Of a stretch of DNA of 5,899 nt, positions 1-5,899 are shown one piece after another. The stretch covers positions 1 to 5,899 of the forward strand of contig JAJYGW010000216.1 in assembly GCA_021790615.1 (NCBI GenBank), written 5' to 3'. This DNA is from Actinomycetes bacterium (GTDB lineage Bacteria; Actinomycetota; Acidimicrobiia; Acidimicrobiales; JAKAOS01). The stretch's first letter is position 1, and each line of letters begins with the position of its first letter. The notes beneath the pieces were generated by a model that was given only the letters and a program-made list of their open reading frames with translations, did no database searches and was not told where the DNA came from. The position numbers and the translations under genes were made by a program.

Positions 1-196
1 CGGACGGTGGTTCAAAGACTTCTGCAATGCCGGGGTCACGACTTTCATCTGCCGCTTCGCCTCTCTCGACCAGCGAGGCCAGCTCGAGCGGTTCGCACGC
101 GAGATCCTTCCCGCTCTCCGCGGCCCGAAAGCCCCGCATTTCAATCGCCCGGTGTCCGCGGGCCTGACGAGCGACAAGGGGGCGCCGGCGCGATGA
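1..196 (+). CDS. LLM-class flavin-dependent oxidoreductase, C-terminal fragment
   Basis: Only the last 64 residues are present, read in the frame that begins at base 2 and ending at the TGA at 194-196; the 5' part lies outside the window. The translation runs GRWFKDFCNAGVTTFICRFA, then SLDQRGQLERFAREILPAL, then a polar tail. A segment of the type 'G-x-x-x-F-I-C-R-F-A-S-x-D-Q-x-x-Q-L-E-R-F-A-x-E-(I/V)-L-P-A-L' is typical of the last strand and helix of luciferase-like (LLM class) monooxygenases, which use reduced flavin (FMNH2 or F420H2) and often O2 to oxidise small organic substrates in the cytoplasm. The catalytic and flavin-binding parts are missing, so cofactor and substrate are unknown. 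The stop overlaps the start of the next gene by four bases (ATGA), which ties it to the same operon. The reading frame is open up to the window edge and differs from that of the next gene. Family assignment is from recognition of the C-terminal pattern only. Confidence 0.8.
   Translation, partial: GRWFKDFCNAGVTTFICRFASLDQRGQLERFAREILPALRGPKAPHFNRPVSAGLTSDKGAPAR
176..182 (+). promoter_or_regulatory. Ribosome binding site for the fused oxidoreductase
   Basis: A purine-rich AAGGGGG stretch ends ten bases before the ATG at 193, inside the end of the upstream gene. It is a good Shine-Dalgarno-like match at a slightly long spacing. It supports the ATG at 193 over the earlier in-frame GTG near base 7, which would add 62 residues of arginine/proline-rich sequence made by reading the upstream gene out of frame. 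Confidence 0.55.
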
Positions 197-3100
197 CGAC
201 CACGACACAGCGATTCGCGCTCCTCCCCGGTGAGAGGGACGCGGCAGAGGGGGAGACGGTCTTCCTCACCGGTATCCAAGCCCTTGTGCGCGTCGTGCTC
301 GACTCGATCCGGCGCGATCGAGCGGCGGCGCTGCGCACGTCGGCGTTCGCGTCCGGGTACCCGGGTTCGCCACTTGCAGGGTTCGACAAGGAGATGGCGC
401 GCCACAAGGCGCTCTTGGCGGAGCTCGGCGTCGTGCACCTGCCGGCGCACAACGAGGAGCTCGCTGCGACCGCCGTCGCCGGAAGCCAGCTGGTGCAGGG
501 ATTCCCCGGAGCTCGCGTCGACGGCGTGCTCGGAGTCTGGTACGGAAAGGCCCCCGGCCTCTGCCGCGCCCTCGACGCGATGTGGCATGGACAGTTCACG
601 GGCGCGTCCTCACGAGGTGGGGTCCTGCTGTTCGTAGGGGACGACCCTGCGCCCAAGTCCTCGATGGTGCCGAGTGCCTCGGAGCACCTGCTCTCCTCGC
701 TCGAGGTCCCCGTGCTCTATCCGGGCACCGTGGACGAGATCTTGACGCTGGGCGCCCACGGCGTCGCGCTGTCACGGACCTCCGGGCTCTGGACGGCGCT
801 CAAGATCGTCGCGTCGGTCGCCGACGGGTTCGGCACGGCGTCTGCCGGGGCCCTGCACGGGTCGGGGATCGAGCGGGCTTTGGCCGGGGGCACGTACGTC
901 CCGACGGTGCGCCCGCCGTGCGTGCCGGACTCGCTCACGACGGAGCAGGAGATCGCGACGGTGCGCGCGGAGGTCGCCGCCGAGTACGGGCGCGTCGCCG
1001 AGCTCAACCGGGTGACGATGGACTCGCCGGACGCATGGCTTGGCATCGTCGCGGCGGGCAGCGCCTACCAAGAGGTGCTCACCGCGCTCGGTTCCCTGGG
1101 GCTCGACGAAGGCGCTCTTCGCCGCTACGGCCTGCGGCTCATGCAGGTGCGGATGCTCCACCCCCTGGAGCCTTCCTCGTTCCGCGGGTTCGCACGGGGT
1201 CTGCGCGAGGTCCTCGTCGTCGAGGAGAAGCAGCCCCTGCTCGAGCCGTACCTCCACCAGGCGCTCTACTCGCTCCCGGACCCTCCGAGGATCGTGGGGC
1301 GACGCGACGAAGGCGGCAGGCCGCTCGTGCCCGGCTTCGGCGTCCTCACCTCCGCGGGGATTGCTGAGATCATCGCCGGGCGCATGCGCCAGCGCTTCGC
1401 GCAGCTCGCGGCGGTGCCGCGCCCTACGCAACGCCCCAAGATCCCTCTTGCTGCCGTCCAACGCACCCCGTTCTTCTGCTCCGGCTGCCCGCACAACTCG
1501 AGCGTGCGCGTCCCCGAGGGCGCGCTCGTCGGGGTCGGCACCGGCTGCCATGCAATCGGCGCCTGGGCGGACGAGCGCATGGTCGGCACCATCGTGACGA
1601 AGGCGCAGATGGGCGGCGAGGGAGCCACGTGGCTGGGTCTCGAGCCGTTCGTCGACGCAGATCACATGATCCAGAACATGGGAGACGGGACCTACTTCCA
1701 CTCGGGTCAGCTGGCGATCCAAGCAGCTGTCGCCGCCGGATCGCGCATCACGTTCAAGCTCTTGTTCAACGGTGCGATCGCGATGACGGGCGGCCAGGAC
1801 CCAGCGGAGAGCGACAGCCGGCCGGTGGAGGACGTCGCCGAGGTCCTCCTGCGCCAAGGGGTGAGCCGGGTGCTCATCACGACCGACGACCTCACTCGGT
1901 ATCGCCACGTCCGGCTGCCTCGAGGGGTCGAGGTCTGGGATCGCAGGCGAGTGCTCGAAGCGCAGACCACGCTTGCAGCAGTGCCGGGAGTGACGGTCCT
2001 GATCCACGATCAGCGGTGCGCGGCCGAGAAGCGCCGGGATCGCACCCGAGGGCGTTTGGCAGAGCCGTCGCGGCGCGTCTTCATCAACGAGCGTGTGTGC
2101 GAAGGGTGCGGAGACTGCGGAGTGGCTTCCAACTGCCTTTCGGTCGAACCCTTGGAGACCGAGCTCGGCCGCAAGACTGCGATCAACCAGACGTCGTGCA
2201 ACGCGGACTACTCCTGCCTCGAGGGGAACTGTCCGTCGTTCGTCACCGTGCGGTCCCGGGCTCGGGCTCCGTCGGGGCTTGTGCGGGGCGGCAGGTCTGC
2301 GAGGAAGAGAGCCCAGGGAGCGATCTCTGCCCGAGCCCCCGTCGCCCCGTCGCCCGACGCCCCGACGCCCGGCGTCATGGTACCCGGCGCCATGGGGGAA
2401 CCGCAGCCACTCGTGAACCCGGAGGACTTCACCGTCCGCATGCCGGGGATCGGGGGGACGGGGGTCGTGACGGTGAGCCAGATCGTCGCGATGGCAGCCA
2501 CTCGAGCAGGCCGACACGTCCAGGGGCTCGACCAGACCGGCCTTAGCCAGAAGGCAGGACCCGTCGTCTCCGACGTTCGGGTCTGCACGGGGGAGGTGAC
2601 GGGATCGAGCCAGGCGGCGCTCGGATCCGTCGACCTCTTGCTGGGCTTCGACGAGGTCGTCGCGCTCTTGCCTAGCAACCTCGAGACCATCTCGCCCGGC
2701 AGGACTGTCGCTGTCGTGTCCACCAGCCAGGTCCCGACCGGCGACATGGTGACGCACCCTGAGCGGTCCCTGCCGTCGTCGGACCGGGTCGGGGCCGTGC
2801 TCTCGGGGATGGTGGGCGCGGATCGCTGCTTCCTCGTCGACAGCGTCGAGGTCACCAGGCAGCTCCTCGGCTCGTCGATCTACGCGAACATGTTCCTCCT
2901 CGGTGTCGCCTTCCAAGCCGGTGCCCTTCCTCTGCCCCATGCGGCGATCGAGTATGCGATCGAGCTCAACGGCGTCGACGTCTCGAAGAACCTCGCCGCG
3001 TTCGGATGGGGTCGAGCGTGGGTCGCCGAACGCGAGCAGGTGCGAGGAGCCCTCGTCGTCCGGACCCGCCGTGGCGAAGCCATCGGCCCCGCTCGCGCGG

Positions 3101-3774
3101 GCGTGCAGCTGCCCGAGACGCTTCGCCAGGTCCCGGAGCTGCATCGCCTCGTGGAGCTGCGTGCGCGGGACCTCGTCGAGTACCAGAACCTCGCCTACGC
3201 GCAGGAGTACCTCCGGATCGTCGAGCTTTCGCTGAACGCTGAGAAGGGCGTGGGCCGAGGGTCGCACGATTTCTCGATCGCCGTCGCGCGATCGCTCTAC
3301 AAGCTCATGGCGTACAAGGACGAGTACGAAGTCGCCCGGCTCCATCTCGAGGCGTTGCCGGAGGAAGCACGCCGGCCGGGCAGCCGCGTCAGCTGGCACC
3401 TCGAACCGCCGATCCTCAAGTCGATGGGGCTGCGCCGGAAGATCGACGTGGGGCCATGGTTCCGCTACGTCTTCCTCGTGTTGCGAGCAGGGCGTTTTCT
3501 GAGGGGCACGGCGTTGGACCCCTTCGGCCGCACGGACGTGCGAAGAGCTGAGCGCGAGCTCGTGAGGGAGTACGAAACGGACATCCGCCGGGTGGCAGAG
3601 ATCGTCGATGCCGAGAGCTACGGCGCAGCTTGCGAGCTCGCTCGGCTCCCCGATGTCGTCCGCGGCTACGAGGAGGTGAAGATGCGCAACGTCGACGAAT
3701 ACCGAGCACAGCGGCGACGACTGCTCGCGGAGCTGGGCGTCGAGGCTGTGGACGCGCGCCGGGAACGCGCGTGA
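193..3774 (+). CDS. Fused indolepyruvate/2-oxoacid:ferredoxin oxidoreductase (alpha-FeS-gamma, 1193 aa)
   Basis: This one-chain thiamine-diphosphate enzyme should oxidatively decarboxylate a 2-oxo acid (aryl pyruvates in the namesake family) to an acyl-CoA, passing electrons to ferredoxin. In order: a pyruvate:ferredoxin-oxidoreductase-type pyrimidine domain (about residues 20-215, with NEELAATA from 87, probably holding the TPP-activating Glu); a second domain (about 280-400); a TPP-binding domain opening with FFCSGCPHN (427-435) and carrying GDG 497-499 with N526; a cysteine region (C636, C639, C642, C648, then C669, C675, C680-Pro) suited to Fe-S clusters; a Pro/Ala linker; a gamma domain with GIGGTG at 752-757 and GLDQTGLSQKAGPVVS; and a C-terminal domain (about 980-1180) with YKLMAYKDEYEVARL from 1036 and DPFGRTD at 1109. 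The length is normal for the fused aerobic-type family. The ATG at 193 overlaps the upstream TGA (ATGA) and fits the domain start. The family is firm; the real substrate (indolepyruvate, phenylpyruvate or a branched 2-oxo acid) is not determined. No ferredoxin gene is visible nearby. Confidence 0.95.
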   Translation: MTTTTQRFALLPGERDAAEGETVFLTGIQALVRVVLDSIRRDRAAALRTSAFASGYPGSPLAGFDKEMARHKALLAELGVVHLPAHNEELAATAVAGSQLVQGFPGARVDGVLGVWYGKAPGLCRALDAMWHGQFTGASSRGGVLLFVGDDPAPKSSMVPSASEHLLSSLEVPVLYPGTVDEILTLGAHGVALSRTSGLWTALKIVASVADGFGTASAGALHGSGIERALAGGTYVPTVRPPCVPDSLTTEQEIATVRAEVAAEYGRVAELNRVTMDSPDAWLGIVAAGSAYQEVLTALGSLGLDEGALRRYGLRLMQVRMLHPLEPSSFRGFARGLREVLVVEEKQPLLEPYLHQALYSLPDPPRIVGRRDEGGRPLVPGFGVLTSAGIAEIIAGRMRQRFAQLAAVPRPTQRPKIPLAAVQRTPFFCSGCPHNSSVRVPEGALVGVGTGCHAIGAWADERMVGTIVTKAQMGGEGATWLGLEPFVDADHMIQNMGDGTYFHSGQLAIQAAVAAGSRITFKLLFNGAIAMTGGQDPAESDSRPVEDVAEVLLRQGVSRVLITTDDLTRYRHVRLPRGVEVWDRRRVLEAQTTLAAVPGVTVLIHDQRCAAEKRRDRTRGRLAEPSRRVFINERVCEGCGDCGVASNCLSVEPLETELGRKTAINQTSCNADYSCLEGNCPSFVTVRSRARAPSGLVRGGRSARKRAQGAISARAPVAPSPDAPTPGVMVPGAMGEPQPLVNPEDFTVRMPGIGGTGVVTVSQIVAMAATRAGRHVQGLDQTGLSQKAGPVVSDVRVCTGEVTGSSQAALGSVDLLLGFDEVVALLPSNLETISPGRTVAVVSTSQVPTGDMVTHPERSLPSSDRVGAVLSGMVGADRCFLVDSVEVTRQLLGSSIYANMFLLGVAFQAGALPLPHAAIEYAIELNGVDVSKNLAAFGWGRAWVAEREQVRGALVVRTRRGEAIGPARAGVQLPETLRQVPELHRLVELRARDLVEYQNLAYAQEYLRIVELSLNAEKGVGRGSHDFSIAVARSLYKLMAYKDEYEVARLHLEALPEEARRPGSRVSWHLEPPILKSMGLRRKIDVGPWFRYVFLVLRAGRFLRGTALDPFGRTDVRRAERELVREYETDIRRVAEIVDAESYGAACELARLPDVVRGYEEVKMRNVDEYRAQRRRLLAELGVEAVDARRERA
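2251..2424 (+). other. Low-complexity linker between Fe-S and gamma modules of the fused oxidoreductase
   Basis: Residues 687-744 of the fused oxidoreductase form a basic, then Ala/Pro/Gly-rich stretch (for example ARAPVAPSPDAPTPG) with no recognisable fold. It joins the cysteine-rich Fe-S segment to the GIGGTG-containing gamma domain. At DNA level the part near 2335-2375 is built of imprecise CCCCGTCGCC / CCCGACGCC units. It marks the point where the separate IorA and IorB subunits of other organisms are joined. Two in-frame ATG codons occur here (about 2377 and 2392), but neither has an obvious ribosome binding site or a stop before it, so I read it as an interdomain linker. Confidence 0.6.
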
Positions 3775-4496
3775 CCCGGTCGAGAGTGGGGACGTTCGTG
3801 AGCCTCGGGTCTCCTGAGGCCACGGCGATCGTGAGCAGCCGGCTGGACTTGGTGCTCGTCGACGCCGAGCACGGGATCGGCGACGAGCGTGTGCTCGTCT
3901 CCCAGCTGCGAGCCGCGCGCTGCACGCACCGCTGGCTGCGGGTGAGACAGCTGGCAGACGCGCCGAAGGCGCTGGACCTCGGAGCCGACGGCGTCGTGGT
4001 CCCGCGTATCCGCGGCGTGGCCGAGGTGGCCGAGCTGGTGCGGATCTGCACGTACCCCCCAGATGGCATCCGGGGGCTCGGCCCGTCGGCCGCGAACCTC
4101 TACGGGGCGATCATGCGCGAGGAGCTCATGCACGGTGTGCGCCACGGTGAGCTTTGGCCGCAGATCGAGACGCTCGAGGCCGTCGAGGCGCTCCCGGAGA
4201 TCCTCGCGCTCGACCCGGGCCCCACGGGGGTGTTCATCGGTCCGGGGGACCTGTCGGCCGCCCTCGGACACCCCGGCGAGCTCGGTCATCCGGAGGTGCA
4301 GCAGGTGGTGGAGCGGGTGGTCGATGCCTGCGCCGCGGCAGGACGGCGGTTCTCGATCTTCTCCCCGAACCGTGCCGACGCCGAGCGCTGGATCGAGCGC
4401 GGTGCATCGACTGTGGTGATCGGTTCGGACGCGAGCTGGATGATCGAAGGTATCGCCCCGATATGGGCGCTGGCGGAAGCGCAGGGTTCGGCGTGA
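3771..4496 (+). CDS. HpcH/HpaI-type class II aldolase (241 aa)
   Basis: This is a metal-dependent pyruvate-type aldolase of the HpcH/HpaI (2,4-dihydroxyhept-2-ene-1,7-dioate aldolase) family. Members cleave 4-hydroxy-2-oxo acids to pyruvate (or a related 2-oxo acid) plus an aldehyde in the cytoplasm; some relatives act on citramalyl-CoA-like or 2-keto-3-deoxy acids. Visible marks are GTFVSLGSPEA at residues 6-16, VDAEHG with H34 (matching the catalytic His of E. coli HpaI), R57 in WLRVRQ, YPPDGIRGLGPSAAN, metal ligand E133 in QIETLEA, and metal ligand D160 in VFIGPGDLSAALG. The start is GTG 3771, overlapping the TGA of the oxidoreductase (GTGA). This makes the protein about ten residues shorter at the N-terminus than HpaI, but no better start exists: the in-frame upstream extension is Arg-rich and lies inside the previous gene. 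A GGGAA at 3761-3765 is a weak ribosome binding site, so translation probably relies on coupling. The family is firm and the substrate unknown. Confidence 0.93.
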   Translation: MTRSRVGTFVSLGSPEATAIVSSRLDLVLVDAEHGIGDERVLVSQLRAARCTHRWLRVRQLADAPKALDLGADGVVVPRIRGVAEVAELVRICTYPPDGIRGLGPSAANLYGAIMREELMHGVRHGELWPQIETLEAVEALPEILALDPGPTGVFIGPGDLSAALGHPGELGHPEVQQVVERVVDACAAAGRRFSIFSPNRADAERWIERGASTVVIGSDASWMIEGIAPIWALAEAQGSA

Positions 4497-5485
4497 AGGC
4501 GACGGTGGTCAAGACGGACGGAGACTTCGAGAACCCCGAGATCGAGCGGTCGATCTTCGCACGCGCCGGGTTCGACCTCGTGGAGCTGCACGGACCGCCG
4601 CCCGTCGAGGAGCTGGTCGAGCGGGCCCGAGATGCCGACGCGTTGATGGTCCTTGCCTGCCGAGTCGGTCGCGACTTGCTCGAGCAGCTCCCTCGTCTCC
4701 GGGTGGTCGCGCGCTACGGCGTCGGCGTCGACACGGTCGACGTCGAGGCGGCAACGACGGCTGGCGTATGCGTCACCTACGTGCCCGACTACTGCGTCGA
4801 CGAGGTGAGCGCCCACGCGGTCGCGCTGATGCTCGCCGTGTGGCGCAAGCTGCTCGTGCTGCGCGGCGTCGCGTCTGGTGGAACGTTCCCGGCCATGGAG
4901 GCGGCTCGACCTGTGCATCGGCTGGCGGGGTCCAGAGTGGGGTTGGTCGGGTTCGGGGTGCTCGGCCAGGCCGTGGCGAGGAAGCTGGCCGGGTTCGACG
5001 TCGAGATCGTTGCCACGGACCCGAAGGTGCCCGCGGACGAGTTCGCGTCGCATGGCGTCGCCGGGATCGGGCTGAAGGAGCTCCTCGAGACGTCCGACGT
5101 GATCTCGATCCACACCAACCTCACCCCGGCCACCTTCCACCTGATCGGCGCCGAGGAGCTCTCGCGCTTCAAGCGCGGCGCCATCTTGATCAACACGGCG
5201 CGAGGTGCGGTGGTCGACCAGGCGTCCTTGGTCCGAGCGCTGCGCGACGGACGTCTCGGAGGAGCCGGGCTCGACGTCGTGGAGAAGGAGCCCCCTGACC
5301 CGGACGACGAGCTGCTGCACCTGGAGAACGTCATCGTCACGCCGCACGTCGCTGCGTACTCCGAGGAGGCGATCGCCGCGCTCCAAGAGCGCGCCGCGAC
5401 GTCGGTCGTCGACGTCCTCTCCGGCGTCGAGCCGCAGCATCTCGCAGATCCGTCCGTTTGGGAGAGCCGTCGAGAGTCGAGATGA
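4493..5485 (+). CDS. NAD-dependent D-2-hydroxyacid dehydrogenase, CtBP-like branch (330 aa)
   Basis: This enzyme should interconvert a 2-oxo acid and the matching D-2-hydroxy acid with NAD(H) in the cytoplasm. The N- and C-terminal parts form the split catalytic domain, with YGVGVDTVD from residue 75 and VPDYCVDEVSAHAVALML, the latter typical of C-terminal-binding-protein-like bacterial members. The central Rossmann domain carries GFGVLG (153-158), and D176 at the end of the next strand predicts preference for NAD over NADP. The catalytic triad is present: R237 in NTARGAVVD, E266 in EKEPPD and H285 in TPHVAAYSEE. The length is normal. The start is GTG 4493, overlapping the aldolase stop (GTGA); GGCGGAAGC at 4472-4480 and AGGG at 4483-4486 give a poor ribosome binding site. 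Beside an aldolase that yields 2-oxo acids and an oxidoreductase that consumes them, it could reduce or regenerate a 2-oxo acid intermediate. The physiological direction and substrate are inferences. Confidence 0.93.
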   Translation: MKATVVKTDGDFENPEIERSIFARAGFDLVELHGPPPVEELVERARDADALMVLACRVGRDLLEQLPRLRVVARYGVGVDTVDVEAATTAGVCVTYVPDYCVDEVSAHAVALMLAVWRKLLVLRGVASGGTFPAMEAARPVHRLAGSRVGLVGFGVLGQAVARKLAGFDVEIVATDPKVPADEFASHGVAGIGLKELLETSDVISIHTNLTPATFHLIGAEELSRFKRGAILINTARGAVVDQASLVRALRDGRLGGAGLDVVEKEPPDPDDELLHLENVIVTPHVAAYSEEAIAALQERAATSVVDVLSGVEPQHLADPSVWESRRESR

Positions 5486-5899
5486 CCGATCACGCACCCG
5501 AGAGCGGGTCGCAAAGCGCAGAGGCCACGGGGCCCGTGCCCGGGGATGATGCGCCATCGCCGGGGACGACGCTCATGGAGGAGCTGTCGACGCGCCTGAG
5601 CAATTGGGGAAGATGGGGTGCCGACGACGAGCTCGGGACGCTCAACCATCTGACCGAAGAACGGCGTGTGGCGGCATGCGCCGACGTCGTGGCCGGTGAG
5701 GCGATCTCGCTCAGCATGGCGTTCGACCGGTTCGGGCCTCAGCCCCGGGGCGACCGGAGACTGAACCCCTCCTTGTCCATGCTCCAGACGGGGACCGACG
5801 TCAGGCTCGGTGTGCAAGAGGGCTGCGTCGACGGTTGGGGGTATGCCGACGACATGGTGACGATGGCGCTCCAGGCCGCCACCCATTGGGACAGCCTCG
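5482..5899 (+). CDS. Cyclase-family (kynurenine formamidase/isatin hydrolase superfamily) hydrolase, N-terminal part
   Basis: The first 139 residues are present; the reading frame is open to the window edge. Members of this superfamily are metal-dependent hydrolases of amides or cyclic amides/esters; kynurenine formamidase and isatin hydrolase are characterised examples. Recognisable parts are LSNWGRWGADDELGTLNHLT (residues 39-58), typical of the long-form members of about 300 residues, a strand with GEAISLSMAFD, and QAATHWDSL (131-139), which lies where HxGTHxD metal ligands are found in the small members. Here the first His position is Q131, while H135 and D137 are kept. The ATG at 5482 overlaps the dehydrogenase stop (ATGA). 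A second in-frame ATG at 5575 would remove a 31-residue polar Gly/Pro/Ser-rich extension and begin just before the conserved block; I prefer 5482 because of the overlap pattern shared by the whole operon. The substrate is unknown. Confidence 0.85.
   Translation, partial: MTDHAPESGSQSAEATGPVPGDDAPSPGTTLMEELSTRLSNWGRWGADDELGTLNHLTEERRVAACADVVAGEAISLSMAFDRFGPQPRGDRRLNPSLSMLQTGTDVRLGVQEGCVDGWGYADDMVTMALQAATHWDSL

Noticed and set aside
582..1367. Overlapping + strand open frames inside the oxidoreductase (also 1040-1597, 1629-2546)
   Set aside because: Out-of-frame, Arg/Gly/Ala-rich translations without motifs, fully nested in a conserved gene.
2335..2375. Possible short tandem repeat of CCCCGTCGCC / CCCGACGCC units
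   Set aside because: The units are imprecise and few, and encode an Ala/Pro linker in frame. This is better explained as low-complexity interdomain coding sequence than as a repeat element.
2377..2394. In-frame ATG codons in the linker as a possible internal start for a separate gamma (IorB-like) subunit
   Set aside because: No clear ribosome binding site and no stop upstream; the fused arrangement is normal for this family.
772..3399. Very long antisense open frame (875 codons, minus strand) opposite the fused oxidoreductase
   Set aside because: Its translation is rich in Arg, Asp, His and Gly with no recognisable domain. The sense strand encodes a full conserved enzyme with intact motifs. 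Long antisense frames are expected in high-GC genes with strong third-position G/C bias.
3774..3860. Possible terminator or promoter after the large oxidoreductase gene
   Set aside because: There is no intergenic space here: the next gene starts within the stop codon, and no hairpin with a T-run is visible.
4286..5557. Long minus-strand open frames opposite the dehydrogenase and cyclase genes
   Set aside because: The same third-position GC shadow effect; low-complexity Arg/Asp-rich translations with no family resemblance, and they span several confident sense-strand genes.

Overview
This is a high-GC window (about two-thirds G+C by eye) that is essentially all coding on the + strand. It holds five genes in one direction: two cut by the window edges and three complete. 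Codon use strongly favours G/C at third positions, two genes start with GTG, and every visible stop is TGA. Together with the protein types (LLM flavin monooxygenase, a one-chain indolepyruvate ferredoxin oxidoreductase with a GLDQTGLSQKAGPVVS gamma segment, and a long-form cyclase), this suggests an actinobacterium-like host, probably aerobic. The taxonomic guess is an inference with moderate to low confidence.

Layout: 1-196, C-terminal end of an LLM-class (luciferase-like) flavin-dependent oxidoreductase; 193-3774, a 1193-residue fused indolepyruvate/2-oxoacid:ferredoxin oxidoreductase; 3771-4496, a 241-residue HpcH/HpaI-type class II aldolase; 4493-5485, a 330-residue NAD-dependent D-2-hydroxyacid dehydrogenase of the CtBP-like branch; 5482 to the window end, the N-terminal 139 residues of a cyclase-family (kynurenine formamidase / isatin hydrolase superfamily) metal hydrolase.

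All four gene junctions are 4-base start/stop overlaps (ATGA, GTGA, GTGA, ATGA). This is strong sequence evidence for one polycistronic, translationally coupled operon. No promoter, terminator, RNA gene, repeat array or mobile element is visible. The promoter and the rest of the operon must lie outside the window.

The set (oxygenase, hydrolase, C-C lyase, 2-oxo/2-hydroxy acid redox enzyme, and 2-oxoacid oxidative decarboxylase giving an acyl-CoA) reads as a catabolic cassette for an aromatic, heterocyclic or similar carbon source that passes through 2-oxo acids. The substrate cannot be determined from this sequence. I do not recognise the exact combination as a named pathway, and it is the most interesting thing here.
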